Positions 1 to 7,843 are shown, counted from the stretch's first letter. The stretch: 64,000 bases of DNA from Winogradskyella immobilis (GCF_021887715.1 NZ_JAIQXX010000008.1:61522-125521), one strand, 5' to 3'. Numbers and translations are program-made. Notes: generated by a model from the letters alone, not told the origin.

Positions 1-51
1 TGAAATACAGAAGAAAATTCAGCACAAGTAAGTTCAGAATGACAAAAGAAT

Positions 52-777
52 TTAATCATTTTTTAATTCTTTATCTATCAATTCTTGTATTTCAATAATT
101 TCTTTTTCTATTTGTTTGTACAATGCTATCAATTCGTGTTTTAAAAATATCTCAAATTTTAAAACTTCTAGGAAGCTATTATTCGTGTAGAGTTCTTCTA
201 AATTATAAGGTGCAGCGTCTACCAAAACACTTTTAGATTTGAGTGCTTTAAACAACATTGGTCTGAATTGACCCAATAAAAATTCATTAGAGATGCGGTT
301 ATTCAAACCATCTAAATAATCATATCTAGCAGTATATAAATTTGTAATTTTTCGTCTTAACTCATCATTTGAAATAAGATTAACTCCAAAGGTTTTTAGA
401 TTTTCGTATGCAGAACTATTTTTTACGAGAACTGTGCCATTTGAAAGTTGACCATAATGAGGTCTTAACGAATCGTGAAATGGTAATTTGTTTTCTAATT
501 GAGTTAAAACAATCTCGTTAGATCTAAGCGTTTTTGTATCAGCATCAATATTTGAACGAATATCACTTAAGTCAAGAGCAAGATTTTCTTTCATTTCAAG
601 AAGTAAACTGCGTTCTAATTGTTTTTGCTGTTTATGTTCATTGTTGTTATTAATTTGAAGTGCGATTAAAATGCCAATGACCACCAAAATGATCTCACCT
701 ATGGCATATAATAGGTACTTTGAAAATTTATTTTCTTTAATCATCGTTTGACGTATTTTTCTGAAAAACTTGATCAT
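52..777 (-). CDS. DUF6090 family membrane protein
   Basis: The protein opens with FFRKIRQTMI and KYLLYAIGEI followed by one hydrophobic helix (roughly residues 25-42, ILVVIGILIALQI), the signature of the DUF6090 family seen in many copies in Flavobacteriaceae. The remaining 200 residues are hydrophilic, helical and charged, with no catalytic motif. The start chosen is the methionine just before IKFFRKIRQ, because a paralogue in this window (54048-54800) begins at the same point; an upstream in-frame methionine gives a poor 18-residue extension. The topology suggests a short cytoplasmic N-terminus, one membrane anchor and a periplasmic helical domain. The function of the family is unknown to me. 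It lies next to a palindromic element on its 5' side. Confidence 0.85.
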   Translation of the reverse strand: MIKFFRKIRQTMIKENKFSKYLLYAIGEIILVVIGILIALQINNNNEHKQQKQLERSLLLEMKENLALDLSDIRSNIDADTKTLRSNEIVLTQLENKLPFHDSLRPHYGQLSNGTVLVKNSSAYENLKTFGVNLISNDELRRKITNLYTARYDYLDGLNNRISNEFLLGQFRPMLFKALKSKSVLVDAAPYNLEELYTNNSFLEVLKFEIFLKHELIALYKQIEKEIIEIQELIDKELKND

Positions 778-827
778 TAATTTAATCGTTTTAACTTGTT
801 GGATATAAATGTAATAAAATTTGAAAA

Positions 828-907
828 ACACCCCTAAAGTCCCCTCAAGGGGACATTATAAAGAAACGTATTAGGATCCTGTCCCCTTGAGGGGACTTTA
901 GGGGTGT
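828..907. repeat. 80-bp palindromic element abutting the DUF559 gene
   Basis: Two 27-nt arms (828-854 and 881-907) are perfect reverse complements, separated by a 26-nt spacer (855-880). Each arm also contains its own smaller palindrome, GTCCCCTCAAGGGGAC (839-854 and its partner at 881-896). The last base overlaps the stop codon of the DUF559 gene. A second copy in the opposite orientation begins at 63942, and its spacer matches the reverse complement of this one at 22 of 26 positions. As RNA or single-stranded DNA it would form a very stable hairpin. Confidence 0.9.
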
Positions 908-1272
908 CAATTTAAAAGCGCTTTAACTTTTTCTTCAATCACTAATAGCACACTAAACATGTTTGTCTTGACTTCTTCATTTGAAAAGCGTAAAAATTGA
1001 ACGCCATATGCTTCAATTTCGCCTTGTCGTTTTGCATCATATATAAAACTATGATCATGACTTTTTCCGTCAATTTCTATAGCCAAACCAATTTCATGAC
1101 AATAAAAATCAACTATATAATTTAACATTGGAACTTGTCTGTGAAACTGAACTTCAAGTGCTCTTTTCTTAAGATTTTGCCACAATAAGACTTCAGTTAA
1201 AGTACTATTTTTTCTTAGTTGCCGAGCTAATAACTTTAATTCTGGGTTATATGGGATAATTTTGTTTCTCAT
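907..1272 (-). CDS. DUF559 family (Vsr-like) endonuclease domain protein
   Basis: This is a compact 121-residue protein of the DUF559 family, related to very-short-patch-repair and other PD-(D/E)XK nucleases. The nuclease signature is visible as YIVDFYC (about residues 52-58) followed by LAIEIDGKSH (about 63-72), giving the D...ExD/G core; the N-terminal LARQLRKNSTLTEVLLW and the C-terminal QFLRFSNEEV blocks are also typical. The length is normal for the family, so it looks intact. Its stop codon overlaps a perfect 27-nt-arm palindrome (828-907). The true substrate of DUF559 proteins is not established; a role in DNA cleavage is inferred from the fold. The pairing with the palindrome suggests it may act on or be mobilised with that element. 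Confidence 0.88.
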   Translation of the reverse strand: MRNKIIPYNPELKLLARQLRKNSTLTEVLLWQNLKKRALEVQFHRQVPMLNYIVDFYCHEIGLAIEIDGKSHDHSFIYDAKRQGEIEAYGVQFLRFSNEEVKTNMFSVLLVIEEKVKALLN

Positions 1273-1293
1273 TCATCATTGGTTGATGATTAA

Positions 1294-1797
1294 TTATTCT
1301 ATATCATAAAAAGGGTTTTGAAAAGGTCGGTCATCATCAGGATCTTTGTCATCATAGTTTATTCCTGGTGGATTGAATAAACCCCATCGATCAATGCTAT
1401 AGTTCCAGCAATCAAAGGTTTTTACCCATTCGGAAAAGAGTATTCTGAACTCATCAACTTCATTTCTGAGCAGATCTAAATATTCAATGTCTTTAAAACC
1501 ATGCATTTGTATATCTCGAGCATCGGTAATCAATTCTCGAGCAGCTTTATGAATAATGGCTGCATTTTCCATTTTTATGTCATACAACATATCTTCGTCT
1601 GCTACTCCAGCGATTTTTGCAGGAATGATTAATGAATTTTCTCTTAAATAATTTAGATTATGCTTAATCATTTCTTTTTCAATCTCATGTTCAGGTTGAA
1701 TTTCTGTATTTTCAACTACCTTAACAATATGATCTACTAGCTTTTGAAGCTCCATGGCTTTTTTAAATATGGGAAGTTTTTTCCATTTTTCTTTCAT
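1294..1797 (-). CDS. Hypothetical helical protein
   Basis: I do not recognise this 167-residue protein. It lacks a signal peptide and membrane helices and is predicted to be mostly alpha-helical up to about residue 140, ending in an acidic, proline- and aspartate-rich tail (NYDDKDPDDDRPF) . The N-terminal pattern WKKLPIFKKAMELQKLV and the regular heptad-like spacing resemble four-helix-bundle proteins of the S23/IVS type, but the match is weak. It lies 21 bp upstream of the DUF559 gene on the same strand, so the two may be co-transcribed. Confidence 0.7.
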   Translation of the reverse strand: MKEKWKKLPIFKKAMELQKLVDHIVKVVENTEIQPEHEIEKEMIKHNLNYLRENSLIIPAKIAGVADEDMLYDIKMENAAIIHKAARELITDARDIQMHGFKDIEYLDLLRNEVDEFRILFSEWVKTFDCWNYSIDRWGLFNPPGINYDDKDPDDDRPFQNPFYDIE

Positions 1798-1817
1798 GAT
1801 AAGCTATTATCGATATA

Positions 1818-1848
1818 GACCTACAAGGTTTTTGAAACCTTGCAGGTC
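1818..1848. repeat. Palindromic dispersed repeat, possible terminator
   Basis: The arms GACCTACAAGGTTT and GAAACCTTGCAGGTC form a 31-nt hairpin with one mismatch, followed on the plus strand by GTTTTTATT. This palindrome type (ACCTGCAAGGTTT and its complement) is widespread in Bacteroidota intergenic regions. It sits between the PfpI-like gene and the unknown helical gene, both transcribed leftward, so it falls just upstream of the helical gene. Confidence 0.65.
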
Positions 1849-1852
1849 GTTT

Positions 1853-2599
1853 TTATTCTATTACTAAATGTGGCACCTCTTCTAAATCCCAGTCAATGAC
1901 CAAACCACCAGCAAGAGAACGTGCAATTTCTTTACCGTATAAATGTTCTGCTAAATATAAAGCAGCTTCAAAACTTTTGGCACCTCCGGCAGAGGTAATG
2001 TATTTCCCGTCGTGAACGAAAAGAACTTCTTTTCGAATATCTAGATCAGGAAACATGTCTCGCATTTTATCAATGTCACTAGGGAATGTTGTTGATACTG
2101 AATTGTCTAGTAACCCTGCTTTTGCTAATACAAAAGCACCGTCGCAATGCGAAGTTATAAATAGCGCTTCCTTATCCACTTCTTTTACAAAGTTTATCAT
2201 CGCTTCATCATCGAGATCGGTATCTAAATGATGTTCTGCACTAGGAACCACTAAGATGTCAATTTTAGGCAACTTGTCTTGTAAATAATTAAAATCAGGA
2301 AGCAAACGTATGCCTTCAAAGGTGGTAATTGACTCGTCCGTATTAGCAACTGTAAAGACATTCATTGCTTTTATACTATCTCTAAAAATAGTATGTTGAA
2401 AAATATCATAAGGCGCAGTGAGTTCAGTATTGTAAACACCTTCCATAATTAAAAACGCTACGTTGTAACGGTTGGGTTCTAGTTTTATATCCTGAACTTG
2501 ATTTAGGGTCTTTTTATCACTTTGAATATTTTTCTTTTCTTCCGAAGAATTACAGCTAAATATAAGTACTACTAATACAGCATATATTAATCTATTCAT
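1853..2599 (-). CDS. DJ-1/PfpI family lipoprotein
   Basis: A lipoprotein signal is present (hydrophobic stretch then FSCNSS, lipobox Cys16). Residues about 45-230 form a DJ-1/PfpI (class I glutamine amidotransferase-like) domain: the nucleophile elbow is SHCDGAF with Cys152, an upstream conserved Glu lies in MEGVYNTEL, and TSAGGAKSFEAALYL matches the family C-terminal helix. Proteins of this group include transcriptional-regulator-like ligand domains, chaperones and hydrolases, and the substrate here cannot be assigned. Location on the periplasmic side of the inner or outer membrane is inferred from the lipobox. The length (248) suits one domain plus a short linker. Confidence 0.85.
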   Translation of the reverse strand: MNRLIYAVLVVLIFSCNSSEEKKNIQSDKKTLNQVQDIKLEPNRYNVAFLIMEGVYNTELTAPYDIFQHTIFRDSIKAMNVFTVANTDESITTFEGIRLLPDFNYLQDKLPKIDILVVPSAEHHLDTDLDDEAMINFVKEVDKEALFITSHCDGAFVLAKAGLLDNSVSTTFPSDIDKMRDMFPDLDIRKEVLFVHDGKYITSAGGAKSFEAALYLAEHLYGKEIARSLAGGLVIDWDLEEVPHLVIE

Positions 2600-2672
2600 T
2601 TAAAATATATTTTCATTTCCCTGTTAACGGAAACCTTATAAATTAAAATTTTAATTACCCGAAATAAGTTTT

Positions 2673-2706
2673 GCATCTCGACTGCGCTCGATATGACTGC
2701 TCAACC
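2673..2706. repeat. Dispersed repeat (CTCGACTGCGCTCGA type)
   Basis: This 34-nt block matches 60228-60261 with only two mismatches, including the flanking CTCAACC. The core is the near-palindrome TCTCGACTGCGCTCGATA. A third, shorter relative is at 54825-54843. Such repeats are common in flavobacterial intergenic DNA. Confidence 0.8.
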
Positions 2707-2714
2707 TAACATCA

Positions 2715-3092
2715 TTAATTAATTCTCCAAGGCGGATTTTTTCGATTTTCTCCTGCATTGTAAATAATAATTTTATTGCCATCAGGATCATATAAATGTG
2801 CTTCGCGCCATAACCATGGTTTATCTTCAGGCTCTTGTGTAAATATAATGTCTTTTTCTTGAAGTTGTTTTACAAGCGCGTCCAAGTTATTGTCTTCAAA
2901 ATAGATGTTGATGCCTTCACCTTTTGGTAAGGCATCAACACGATGAATTGAAAACGTAGAATCACCAGATGCAGATTCAAATCTTACATAGCGCGGTAAA
3001 GCTTCTACAATAAGATTAAAACCCATTTGCTTGTAAAAAGCAGTTGCTTTTTCAACATCAATTGATGGAAGTGTTATTTGATTTAAGTTCAT
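2715..3092 (-). CDS. VOC family protein (glyoxalase/bleomycin-resistance fold)
   Basis: The 125 residues cover one VOC (vicinal oxygen chelate) module of two beta-alpha-beta-beta-beta units. It begins LNQITLPSIDVEKATAFY and ends HLYDPDGNKIIIYNAGENR, both typical; the Glu/His pattern (REAHLYDPDGN) marks the second half. These proteins bind a divalent metal, but the substrate cannot be read from sequence. It follows the MFS gene by 13 bp on the same strand, so the two probably form an operon, consistent with a resistance or detoxification pair. Confidence 0.85.
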   Translation of the reverse strand: MNLNQITLPSIDVEKATAFYKQMGFNLIVEALPRYVRFESASGDSTFSIHRVDALPKGEGINIYFEDNNLDALVKQLQEKDIIFTQEPEDKPWLWREAHLYDPDGNKIIIYNAGENRKNPPWRIN

Positions 3093-3105
3093 TATAAATT
3101 TTGTT

Positions 3106-4302
3106 TTACGCGTTTTGCAACCAGTATGATAGTATAATTCCTAATAAACCATAACCAGCAGTAAATAACCAATTAACTTGGTAGCCATAATTATAAATAA
3201 GACTAAGACTAATTTTAGGACTAAAAATATGGGCTATTGAAAACGATATAGTATACATTGCCATATAGCTTCCTTCTAAACCTTCTTTAGCACGTGATAA
3301 TACAAATTTATTAGTATAAGGGAAACCTAACATTTCACTAAATGTTAATAATACCATGCTAATAAATAGAATACCAATCCAAAAATTTTGATAAAGCACT
3401 AAATAACTTATACATAATAAAGCACATGAAATAAGTATAAATTTAGTTACTGGAATAGCTCGTTTCTCGAGGTAATTAAGCAGAGGCATTTCAAAAACAA
3501 CTATAATTAATATATTAACTAACATTAGCATACCAATTTTAAATTCATTGAGTTGAAAGATCTCATTATAGTATAGCGGTAATGCAGAGATTAATTGAAA
3601 AAAGGCCATTCCAAAAAGAAAACATATTAGAGAATGAATCCAAAATGAGACATCTTTATATGCGCTGTTTTTGTTAAGTTTTTTATATTCTTTTCTTTTT
3701 TCAAGGGTCTTTTCTAAAGGCTCTTTTACTAAAAAATAAAATAATATTATAGCAGTAATACATGTAATTCCATCTATCCAAAATAGAATATTGTAACCTT
3801 TTGTAACAATGATTAAACCAGCAAGCGTTGGTCCAATACCCATTCCTGCATTTATAGCAAGTCTAAGCAAGCCTATAGATCTAGTCGTATTTTCGGGTTT
3901 GCTATATGCTTTTACGGCTACAAAAATTGCAGGTCTAAAACTATCTGCAACAGACATTGTTAATAATATACCTAAACATAATCCCCAAAAAGTGTCAATG
4001 TATTGCAATCCAATAAAGCATAAACCTGTTACAAACAGACTTAAGACCATTACTTTATAAAAACCAAAAACATCAGTAAGTTTTCCGCCTAACCAAGATC
4101 CAATAACAGATCCAATACCAAAACAAGCTAAAATCCAGCTAATATCATCTTCATTGTAACCTAAATCTTTTTTTAGATATAATGAAAGAAAAGGAATTAC
4201 CATGGTTCCGGCTCTATTAATTAAGCTTATTAGAGAGAGATACCAAATCTCAGTAGATAATCCTTTAAAAGATTCAATGTAGTTTGAGTAAAGTTTTTTC
4301 AT
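3106..4302 (-). CDS. MFS transporter
   Basis: This is a 398-residue integral membrane protein with about 12 hydrophobic helices. The loop between helices 2 and 3 carries the MFS signature GGKLTDVFGFYKV (about residues 72-84), and NAGMGIGPTLAG (about 150-161) resembles the drug-efflux motif C. It is therefore most likely a proton-coupled efflux or uptake carrier of the major facilitator superfamily; the substrate is unknown. A VOC protein gene follows after 13 bp. Confidence 0.88.
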   Translation of the reverse strand: MKKLYSNYIESFKGLSTEIWYLSLISLINRAGTMVIPFLSLYLKKDLGYNEDDISWILACFGIGSVIGSWLGGKLTDVFGFYKVMVLSLFVTGLCFIGLQYIDTFWGLCLGILLTMSVADSFRPAIFVAVKAYSKPENTTRSIGLLRLAINAGMGIGPTLAGLIIVTKGYNILFWIDGITCITAIILFYFLVKEPLEKTLEKRKEYKKLNKNSAYKDVSFWIHSLICFLFGMAFFQLISALPLYYNEIFQLNEFKIGMLMLVNILIIVVFEMPLLNYLEKRAIPVTKFILISCALLCISYLVLYQNFWIGILFISMVLLTFSEMLGFPYTNKFVLSRAKEGLEGSYMAMYTISFSIAHIFSPKISLSLIYNYGYQVNWLFTAGYGLLGIILSYWLQNA

Positions 4303-4324
4303 GATTAATAATTGTTATAAAATA

Positions 4325-4352
4325 AAAAATCCGGCAATTTTGCCGGATCTTT
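4325..4352 (-). terminator. Rho-independent terminator or attenuator
   Basis: The stem ATCCGGCAA/TTGCCGGAT (4329-4348) is followed on the minus strand by TTTTTTATT. It has also a weaker T-run on the plus strand. It sits between the promoter at 4479-4486 and the MFS start codon, hence a possible attenuator. Confidence 0.65.
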
Positions 4353-4472
4353 TATATTGAAATATGTTATAGTTATATCATCATAATATATAAGTTGTCC
4401 GGCTCTTTCTAAGTAAAGAGGTACATTGTTGCTTATAAATTGTGACGATATGACGCATTGATTTTTTGTTTT
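4325..4472 (-). ncRNA. Candidate small RNA upstream of the MFS gene
   Basis: Reading leftward, a perfect Bacteroidota -7 element TAGTTTTG (4479-4486) is followed about 130 nt later by a strong hairpin, ATCCGGCAAAATTGCCGGAT, and a T-run. The hairpin lies before the MFS start codon. Transcription from this promoter would yield a ~150-nt terminated RNA, either a free sRNA or an attenuating leader of the MFS-VOC operon. No peptide of note is encoded. The -33 TTG element is not obvious, which lowers confidence. Confidence 0.35.
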
Positions 4473-4478
4473 ACACTT

Positions 4479-4486
4479 CAAAACTA
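4479..4486 (-). promoter_or_regulatory. Promoter -7 element TAGTTTTG, leftward
   Basis: It matches the Bacteroidota housekeeping -7 consensus TAnnTTTG exactly. It is back-to-back with the rightward element at 4507-4514. Confidence 0.45.
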
Positions 4487-4506
4487 CAATAATTTTTAAG
4501 AAGTTG

Positions 4507-4514
4507 TATTTTTG
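4507..4514 (+). promoter_or_regulatory. Promoter -7 element TATTTTTG for the DUF1684 gene
   Basis: It is an exact TAnnTTTG match 20 bp before the start codon of the lipoprotein gene at 4534. No clear -33 TTG is seen at the ideal distance. Confidence 0.5.
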
Positions 4515-4533
4515 AGTTATAAAAAATGATATT

Positions 4534-5136
4534 ATGCAGCGAATAGCACTTTTAGCTTTAATGTGTTTGCAACTTAGCTGTTCTCAAAACAAAAGAATTG
4601 TTCAAGGAGAAACTGAATGGCAACGAAAGATGAATGCAGAATTTAAAGATGCTTCTAAATCACCATTGAAAAACAAAGATTTAAAGACATTTGAAGGTCT
4701 AGATTTTTTTAAGTTCGATTCAGCATATGTAGTTACAGCAAAGTTAATTCGTACTCCAGATGCGCAGCCATTTAAAATGAAAACAACGACAAGTCGATTG
4801 GCTAATTATAGGCAATATGGGATAATGACTTTTGAAATGAATGGAGCAGCACATGAATTGAAGATCTACCAGAACATTGATATTTTAGATGATCCAGAAT
4901 ATGTTGATTATTTATTTATTCCGTATTTAGATGACACTAATGGAGATACTAGCTATGGAGGTGGACGTTATGTAGAAGGAAGAATTCCAGAGGGAGATAC
5001 TATAATCATTGATTTTAATACAACATATAACCCTTATTGCGTTTATAACGAGGGATTTTCTTGCCCAATAGTACCTCGCGAAAATTATCTAGCTACTAAA
5101 GTAGAAGCAGGTATGAAAAATTATAAAAAGCATTAG
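4534..5136 (+). CDS. DUF1684 domain lipoprotein
   Basis: The short signal peptide ends in a lipobox (LSCSQ, Cys16). The body matches the DUF1684 family: an N-terminal W..KMN..FKD region, SRLANYRQYG in the middle, then YGGGRYVEG (about 148-156) and DFNTTYNPYCVYN followed by CPIVPRENYLATKVEAG near the end. The last block is the diagnostic part of the family. The function is not known to me. The protein is full length (200 residues) and probably anchored in a membrane facing the periplasm. Transcription is from a TATTTTTG promoter just upstream. Confidence 0.88.
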   Translation: MQRIALLALMCLQLSCSQNKRIVQGETEWQRKMNAEFKDASKSPLKNKDLKTFEGLDFFKFDSAYVVTAKLIRTPDAQPFKMKTTTSRLANYRQYGIMTFEMNGAAHELKIYQNIDILDDPEYVDYLFIPYLDDTNGDTSYGGGRYVEGRIPEGDTIIIDFNTTYNPYCVYNEGFSCPIVPRENYLATKVEAGMKNYKKH

Positions 5137-5137
5137 A

Positions 5138-5503
5138 CTATTTAGATAAGTACAAGCCTAAAAAAACAGCTAAAAAGCCTATAATAAAACTAGCAATTGT
5201 ATAAAATGCAAAACTGGTAAAATCACCAGTTTTTAAAAATACATGGTTTTCATAAGCAAACGTTGAAAATGTGGTAAATCCGCCACAAAACCCTGTAGCT
5301 AACAACAAAGTTTGATTAGAAGTTAATGTGTCGTTTTTTGCTGCAAACCCAAGTATAAGACCAATAAGTAAACTGCCCAAAATATTAGCTGCAAACGTAC
5401 CATACGGAATTCCATTTTCAGTATTATTTAGCCATTTGCCAATACCATAACGTAAAACACTACCAAAACCACCGCCAATAAATACTAATACGAGTTGTTT
5501 CAT
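5138..5503 (-). CDS. crcB: Fluoride channel FluC/CrcB
   Basis: The 121-residue protein has four hydrophobic helices and the FluC signatures: GGGFGSVLRYGIGKWL near the N-terminus, YGTFAANILGSLLIGL, and GFCGGFTTFSTFAYE, which holds the phenylalanine box and Na+ site region. FluC dimers export fluoride passively from the cytoplasm. The start is set at the methionine before KQLVLVF; an upstream in-frame methionine would overlap the preceding gene by 80 bp and add non-family residues. It follows the SRPBCC/GyrI-like gene by 4 bp. I saw no fluoride riboswitch ahead of the pair. Confidence 0.93.
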   Translation of the reverse strand: MKQLVLVFIGGGFGSVLRYGIGKWLNNTENGIPYGTFAANILGSLLIGLILGFAAKNDTLTSNQTLLLATGFCGGFTTFSTFAYENHVFLKTGDFTSFAFYTIASFIIGFLAVFLGLYLSK

Positions 5504-5507
5504 GTGT

Positions 5508-6527
5508 TTATTTAATTGGAATGTAGATTTCTGTAATCCAATCGGCAGGGTTTGGATAATTATCTGGGTCAGTAATATAAATTTCAAAAGGTTTTACATC
5601 GGTCTGTTCAATGTTATTGTCTGCTATATATTTCATTACTTGCGCCCAGGCTTCACTTAGATAAGTGTAGTTGCCTTTTAAAGTTGCTTTTAAAACTTTA
5701 ATTTTTGGTATAAACCCAGATATAATATTGCTATCATCTGTAATAGTAATTTTACTTGCTACAGGTATAGCTTGGCTCATAATTACATTTCCATCTTCTA
5801 AATCCATATTTTCATAGATGGTAAAAGGCATACCATTAGGAGTAATATTATTTTTAATGGTATAAGCTATGATTTGGCCAAACTGTTGACCCATTGTACT
5901 ACTAATGTTAGAGTTATTCGCTGAGGTTGTTTTGTATAGATAAAAACCACCTCCATATTCTGTTACGCCATTTTGAGTAATGGAATATTGTTTAGTGCTT
6001 TCTACGACGATACTATCCAATTTTTCTAAGCCACGCTCAAAATCTGGACCTATCATTTGTTCAAATCCACCAGAAAATAATGCTGAAGCTTTAAAAATAA
6101 AAGGGACTTTGTCACTATTCATTTTCCAAGTCACTTTAGTAGCATTGTTTTCGGTAGTTTCAAAATTCCATTGGATATTTGAAGGCTCAAAATCATCAAA
6201 TTGCAATTCTTGTTCTATTGAAGTATTTGGAGTTATAGATAAGGTTTTCATAGTGCCAGATCCATTACTATCTACCCAACTGTAGGAACCACCAATACCT
6301 TTCGTTTTCTCAGGGAGCGTAATTATGGTTTCTGGATCTTTTTCAACCCAAACCGACCAGGCTTCCCAATTTTTAAAATCGATAACATTATTATAAACAA
6401 CAGCATTTGGAGCTTTTATAACTCTGCTTCGTGAGACTTCAAAAGAATTGGGTTGAACTGCAATATAAATTGAAAAACCAATGCCTGCTATAAGAAGAAG
6501 GAATATGATATATTTTAAGGTTTTCAT
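5508..6527 (-). CDS. SRPBCC plus GyrI-like effector-binding protein
   Basis: A single N-terminal membrane helix (residues 5-24) is followed by a SRPBCC (START-like/polyketide cyclase) domain at about 30-180, marked by RSRVIKAPNAVVYNNVIDF and NWEAWSVWVE, and then by a GyrI-like/AraC effector-binding domain at about 190-338 (GQIIAYTIKNN, GMPFTIYENMD, YITDPDNYPNPADWITEIYIPI). Both modules bind small hydrophobic ligands in other proteins, so this is probably a membrane-tethered ligand binder. It is the first gene of a pair with fluC. The ligand and reaction, if any, cannot be inferred. Confidence 0.82.
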   Translation of the reverse strand: MKTLKYIIFLLLIAGIGFSIYIAVQPNSFEVSRSRVIKAPNAVVYNNVIDFKNWEAWSVWVEKDPETIITLPEKTKGIGGSYSWVDSNGSGTMKTLSITPNTSIEQELQFDDFEPSNIQWNFETTENNATKVTWKMNSDKVPFIFKASALFSGGFEQMIGPDFERGLEKLDSIVVESTKQYSITQNGVTEYGGGFYLYKTTSANNSNISSTMGQQFGQIIAYTIKNNITPNGMPFTIYENMDLEDGNVIMSQAIPVASKITITDDSNIISGFIPKIKVLKATLKGNYTYLSEAWAQVMKYIADNNIEQTDVKPFEIYITDPDNYPNPADWITEIYIPIK

Positions 6528-6625
6528 CTTAAAATTGATTTAATAGTCAATCAAAGATAGGGATTTTAAAATTTTATAATTACTAGAAAGCAACTCTAAT
6601 ATAGAAATTAGTTTTTCTTTGCTTC

Positions 6626-7012
6626 TTAATAATTGTCTTCAAGTATATTAAAAATTATAGCAAATACAATTAGTTTTTCTTTGCCATCTAATTTTAGTTT
6701 TTTTCTAATATTCTTTCGATGTGTTTCTACTGTTGAGACACTTAGGTTAAACTTGTGCGCTATTCCACTGCTTTGAATACCTTGCCCTATTAATTTTAAA
6801 ACTTGTAACTCTCTTTTGGTAAGATGACCTTCATTCTTTAAAGCATTGGTTTTTAATGTTTCTAAAGATTGTATAATACTATGTAATATATGTTGCTGTT
6901 CTGAAATGGTTTTTAAACTTTTTAAAACAGAAATTAATTCAGAATAATTAAGTGATTTATAGTCTTGTTTTATTAACGTAATGGTTTCTAGAAGCCGGAG
7001 TTCACTCGTCAT
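6626..7012 (-). CDS. LuxR-type helix-turn-helix protein without receiver
   Basis: The C-terminal half (about residues 63-125) is a complete LuxR/GerE DNA-binding domain: LTKRELQVLKLIGQGIQ, then STVETHRKNIRKKLKL as the recognition region. The N-terminal 60 residues are helical (leucine-rich, ISEQQHILHSIIQSLETL) and contain no receiver aspartate or known sensor. It is therefore either a stand-alone regulator with a dimerisation helix or a shortened relative of a larger regulator. It is convergent with nothing and separated from the upstream two-component operon by a terminator, so it is transcribed independently. Confidence 0.85.
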   Translation of the reverse strand: MTSELRLLETITLIKQDYKSLNYSELISVLKSLKTISEQQHILHSIIQSLETLKTNALKNEGHLTKRELQVLKLIGQGIQSSGIAHKFNLSVSTVETHRKNIRKKLKLDGKEKLIVFAIIFNILEDNY

Positions 7013-7059
7013 AATTTGTTTTGTTTTCTAACAGCAATCTATATAATAGGTGAAGACGA

Positions 7060-7085
7060 AAAAATCCCCAGAACTGGGGATTTTT
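7060..7085 (-). terminator. Terminator of the two-component operon
   Basis: The stem ATCCCC/GGGGAT flanked by A and T runs on both sides forms a 26-nt symmetrical hairpin, 138 bp past the response regulator stop codon. It can act in both directions. Confidence 0.8.
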
Positions 7086-7202
7086 GAGATAGCTAATAGG
7101 GTTAATACACCTTATAGATTAATAGCAAAATCATTAACTATCTATGAATAGACTTATTTTTAAATAGATGTATAAATTTACAAAAGCTAAAAAAGGAAAC
7201 AA

Positions 7203-7220
7203 ATACCCAATAGCAGGTAT
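7203..7220. promoter_or_regulatory. Imperfect operator-like palindrome at the 3' end of the operon
   Basis: The sequence ATACCCAATAGCAGGTAT has the same 18-nt geometry (7-4-7) as the perfect palindrome at 10167-10184 in front of the operon, with 5 of 7 arm bases pairing. It ends 2 bp from the response regulator stop codon. Confidence 0.3.
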
Positions 7221-7222
7221 AT

Positions 7223-7843
7223 TTAAAATCTATATTTCTTTTCTAAAGCATAACGTAGTAATTCGCCTTTTCCTTGTAAGCCTAGTATACGTACCATATT
7301 TTTACGATGTGTATCTACAGTATGAATACCAATAAATAACTCGTCGGCAATTTCGCGAGATGTTTTACCTTGGGCAATAAGTGCTAAAATTTCAATTTGC
7401 CGTTTGGTTAAGATGCCTTTATTTTTTTTATTAGAATTATTCTCAGTATTCGTTTTAATATTAGCATCAAAATACGTGTTGCCATTATAAATAGCACGTA
7501 CAGCTTTTAAAACTTCTTCTAAAGCAGAATTTTTTAAAATATAGCCTGAAGCTCCAGCATCTAACATTTGATTTACAGCTTCAGATTGATCAAACATAGA
7601 AAAGGCTAATATTTTGGTGTGCGGAAACTCTTTTTTCATCAATTTTGTTGCAGCGATACCGTCCATTTTTGGCATTCTAATATCTGTAATAACAACATTA
7701 GGTTGTTTTAAACGTACAAGTTTCAACAATGCTTCACCATCATTGGCAGTTCCTATAATTTCAATATCATCTTCGTATTTTAAAAGCAACTGTATACCGT
7801 CAATTAAAGATTGATGATCTTCTGCTATGGCTAATCGTATCAT
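7223..7843 (-). CDS. NarL/LuxR-family response regulator
   Basis: The receiver domain spans about residues 1-120 with the acidic pair E8/D9, the phosphoacceptor D54 (VITDIRMP) and the conserved K104 (YILKN). A linker leads to a LuxR-type HTH at about 143-203 (LTKRQIEILALIAQGKTSREIADEL, then HTVDTHRKN). It overlaps the histidine kinase gene by 4 bp (ATGA-type coupling), which makes the two a cognate pair. Targets are unknown; a palindrome upstream of the operon (10167-10184) is a candidate autoregulatory site. Confidence 0.93.
   Translation of the reverse strand: MIRLAIAEDHQSLIDGIQLLLKYEDDIEIIGTANDGEALLKLVRLKQPNVVITDIRMPKMDGIAATKLMKKEFPHTKILAFSMFDQSEAVNQMLDAGASGYILKNSALEEVLKAVRAIYNGNTYFDANIKTNTENNSNKKNKGILTKRQIEILALIAQGKTSREIADELFIGIHTVDTHRKNMVRILGLQGKGELLRYALEKKYRF

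Noticed and set aside
5504..5587. N-terminal extension of the fluoride channel
   Set aside because: The extra 28 residues overlap the upstream gene and do not fit the FluC family, whose N-terminal glycine motif begins right after the methionine at 5503.
6528..6625. Fluoride riboswitch upstream of the fluC operon
   Set aside because: No conserved GGNGAUGG-type riboswitch core could be found in the 98-bp region, and the first gene of the pair is not fluoride-related.
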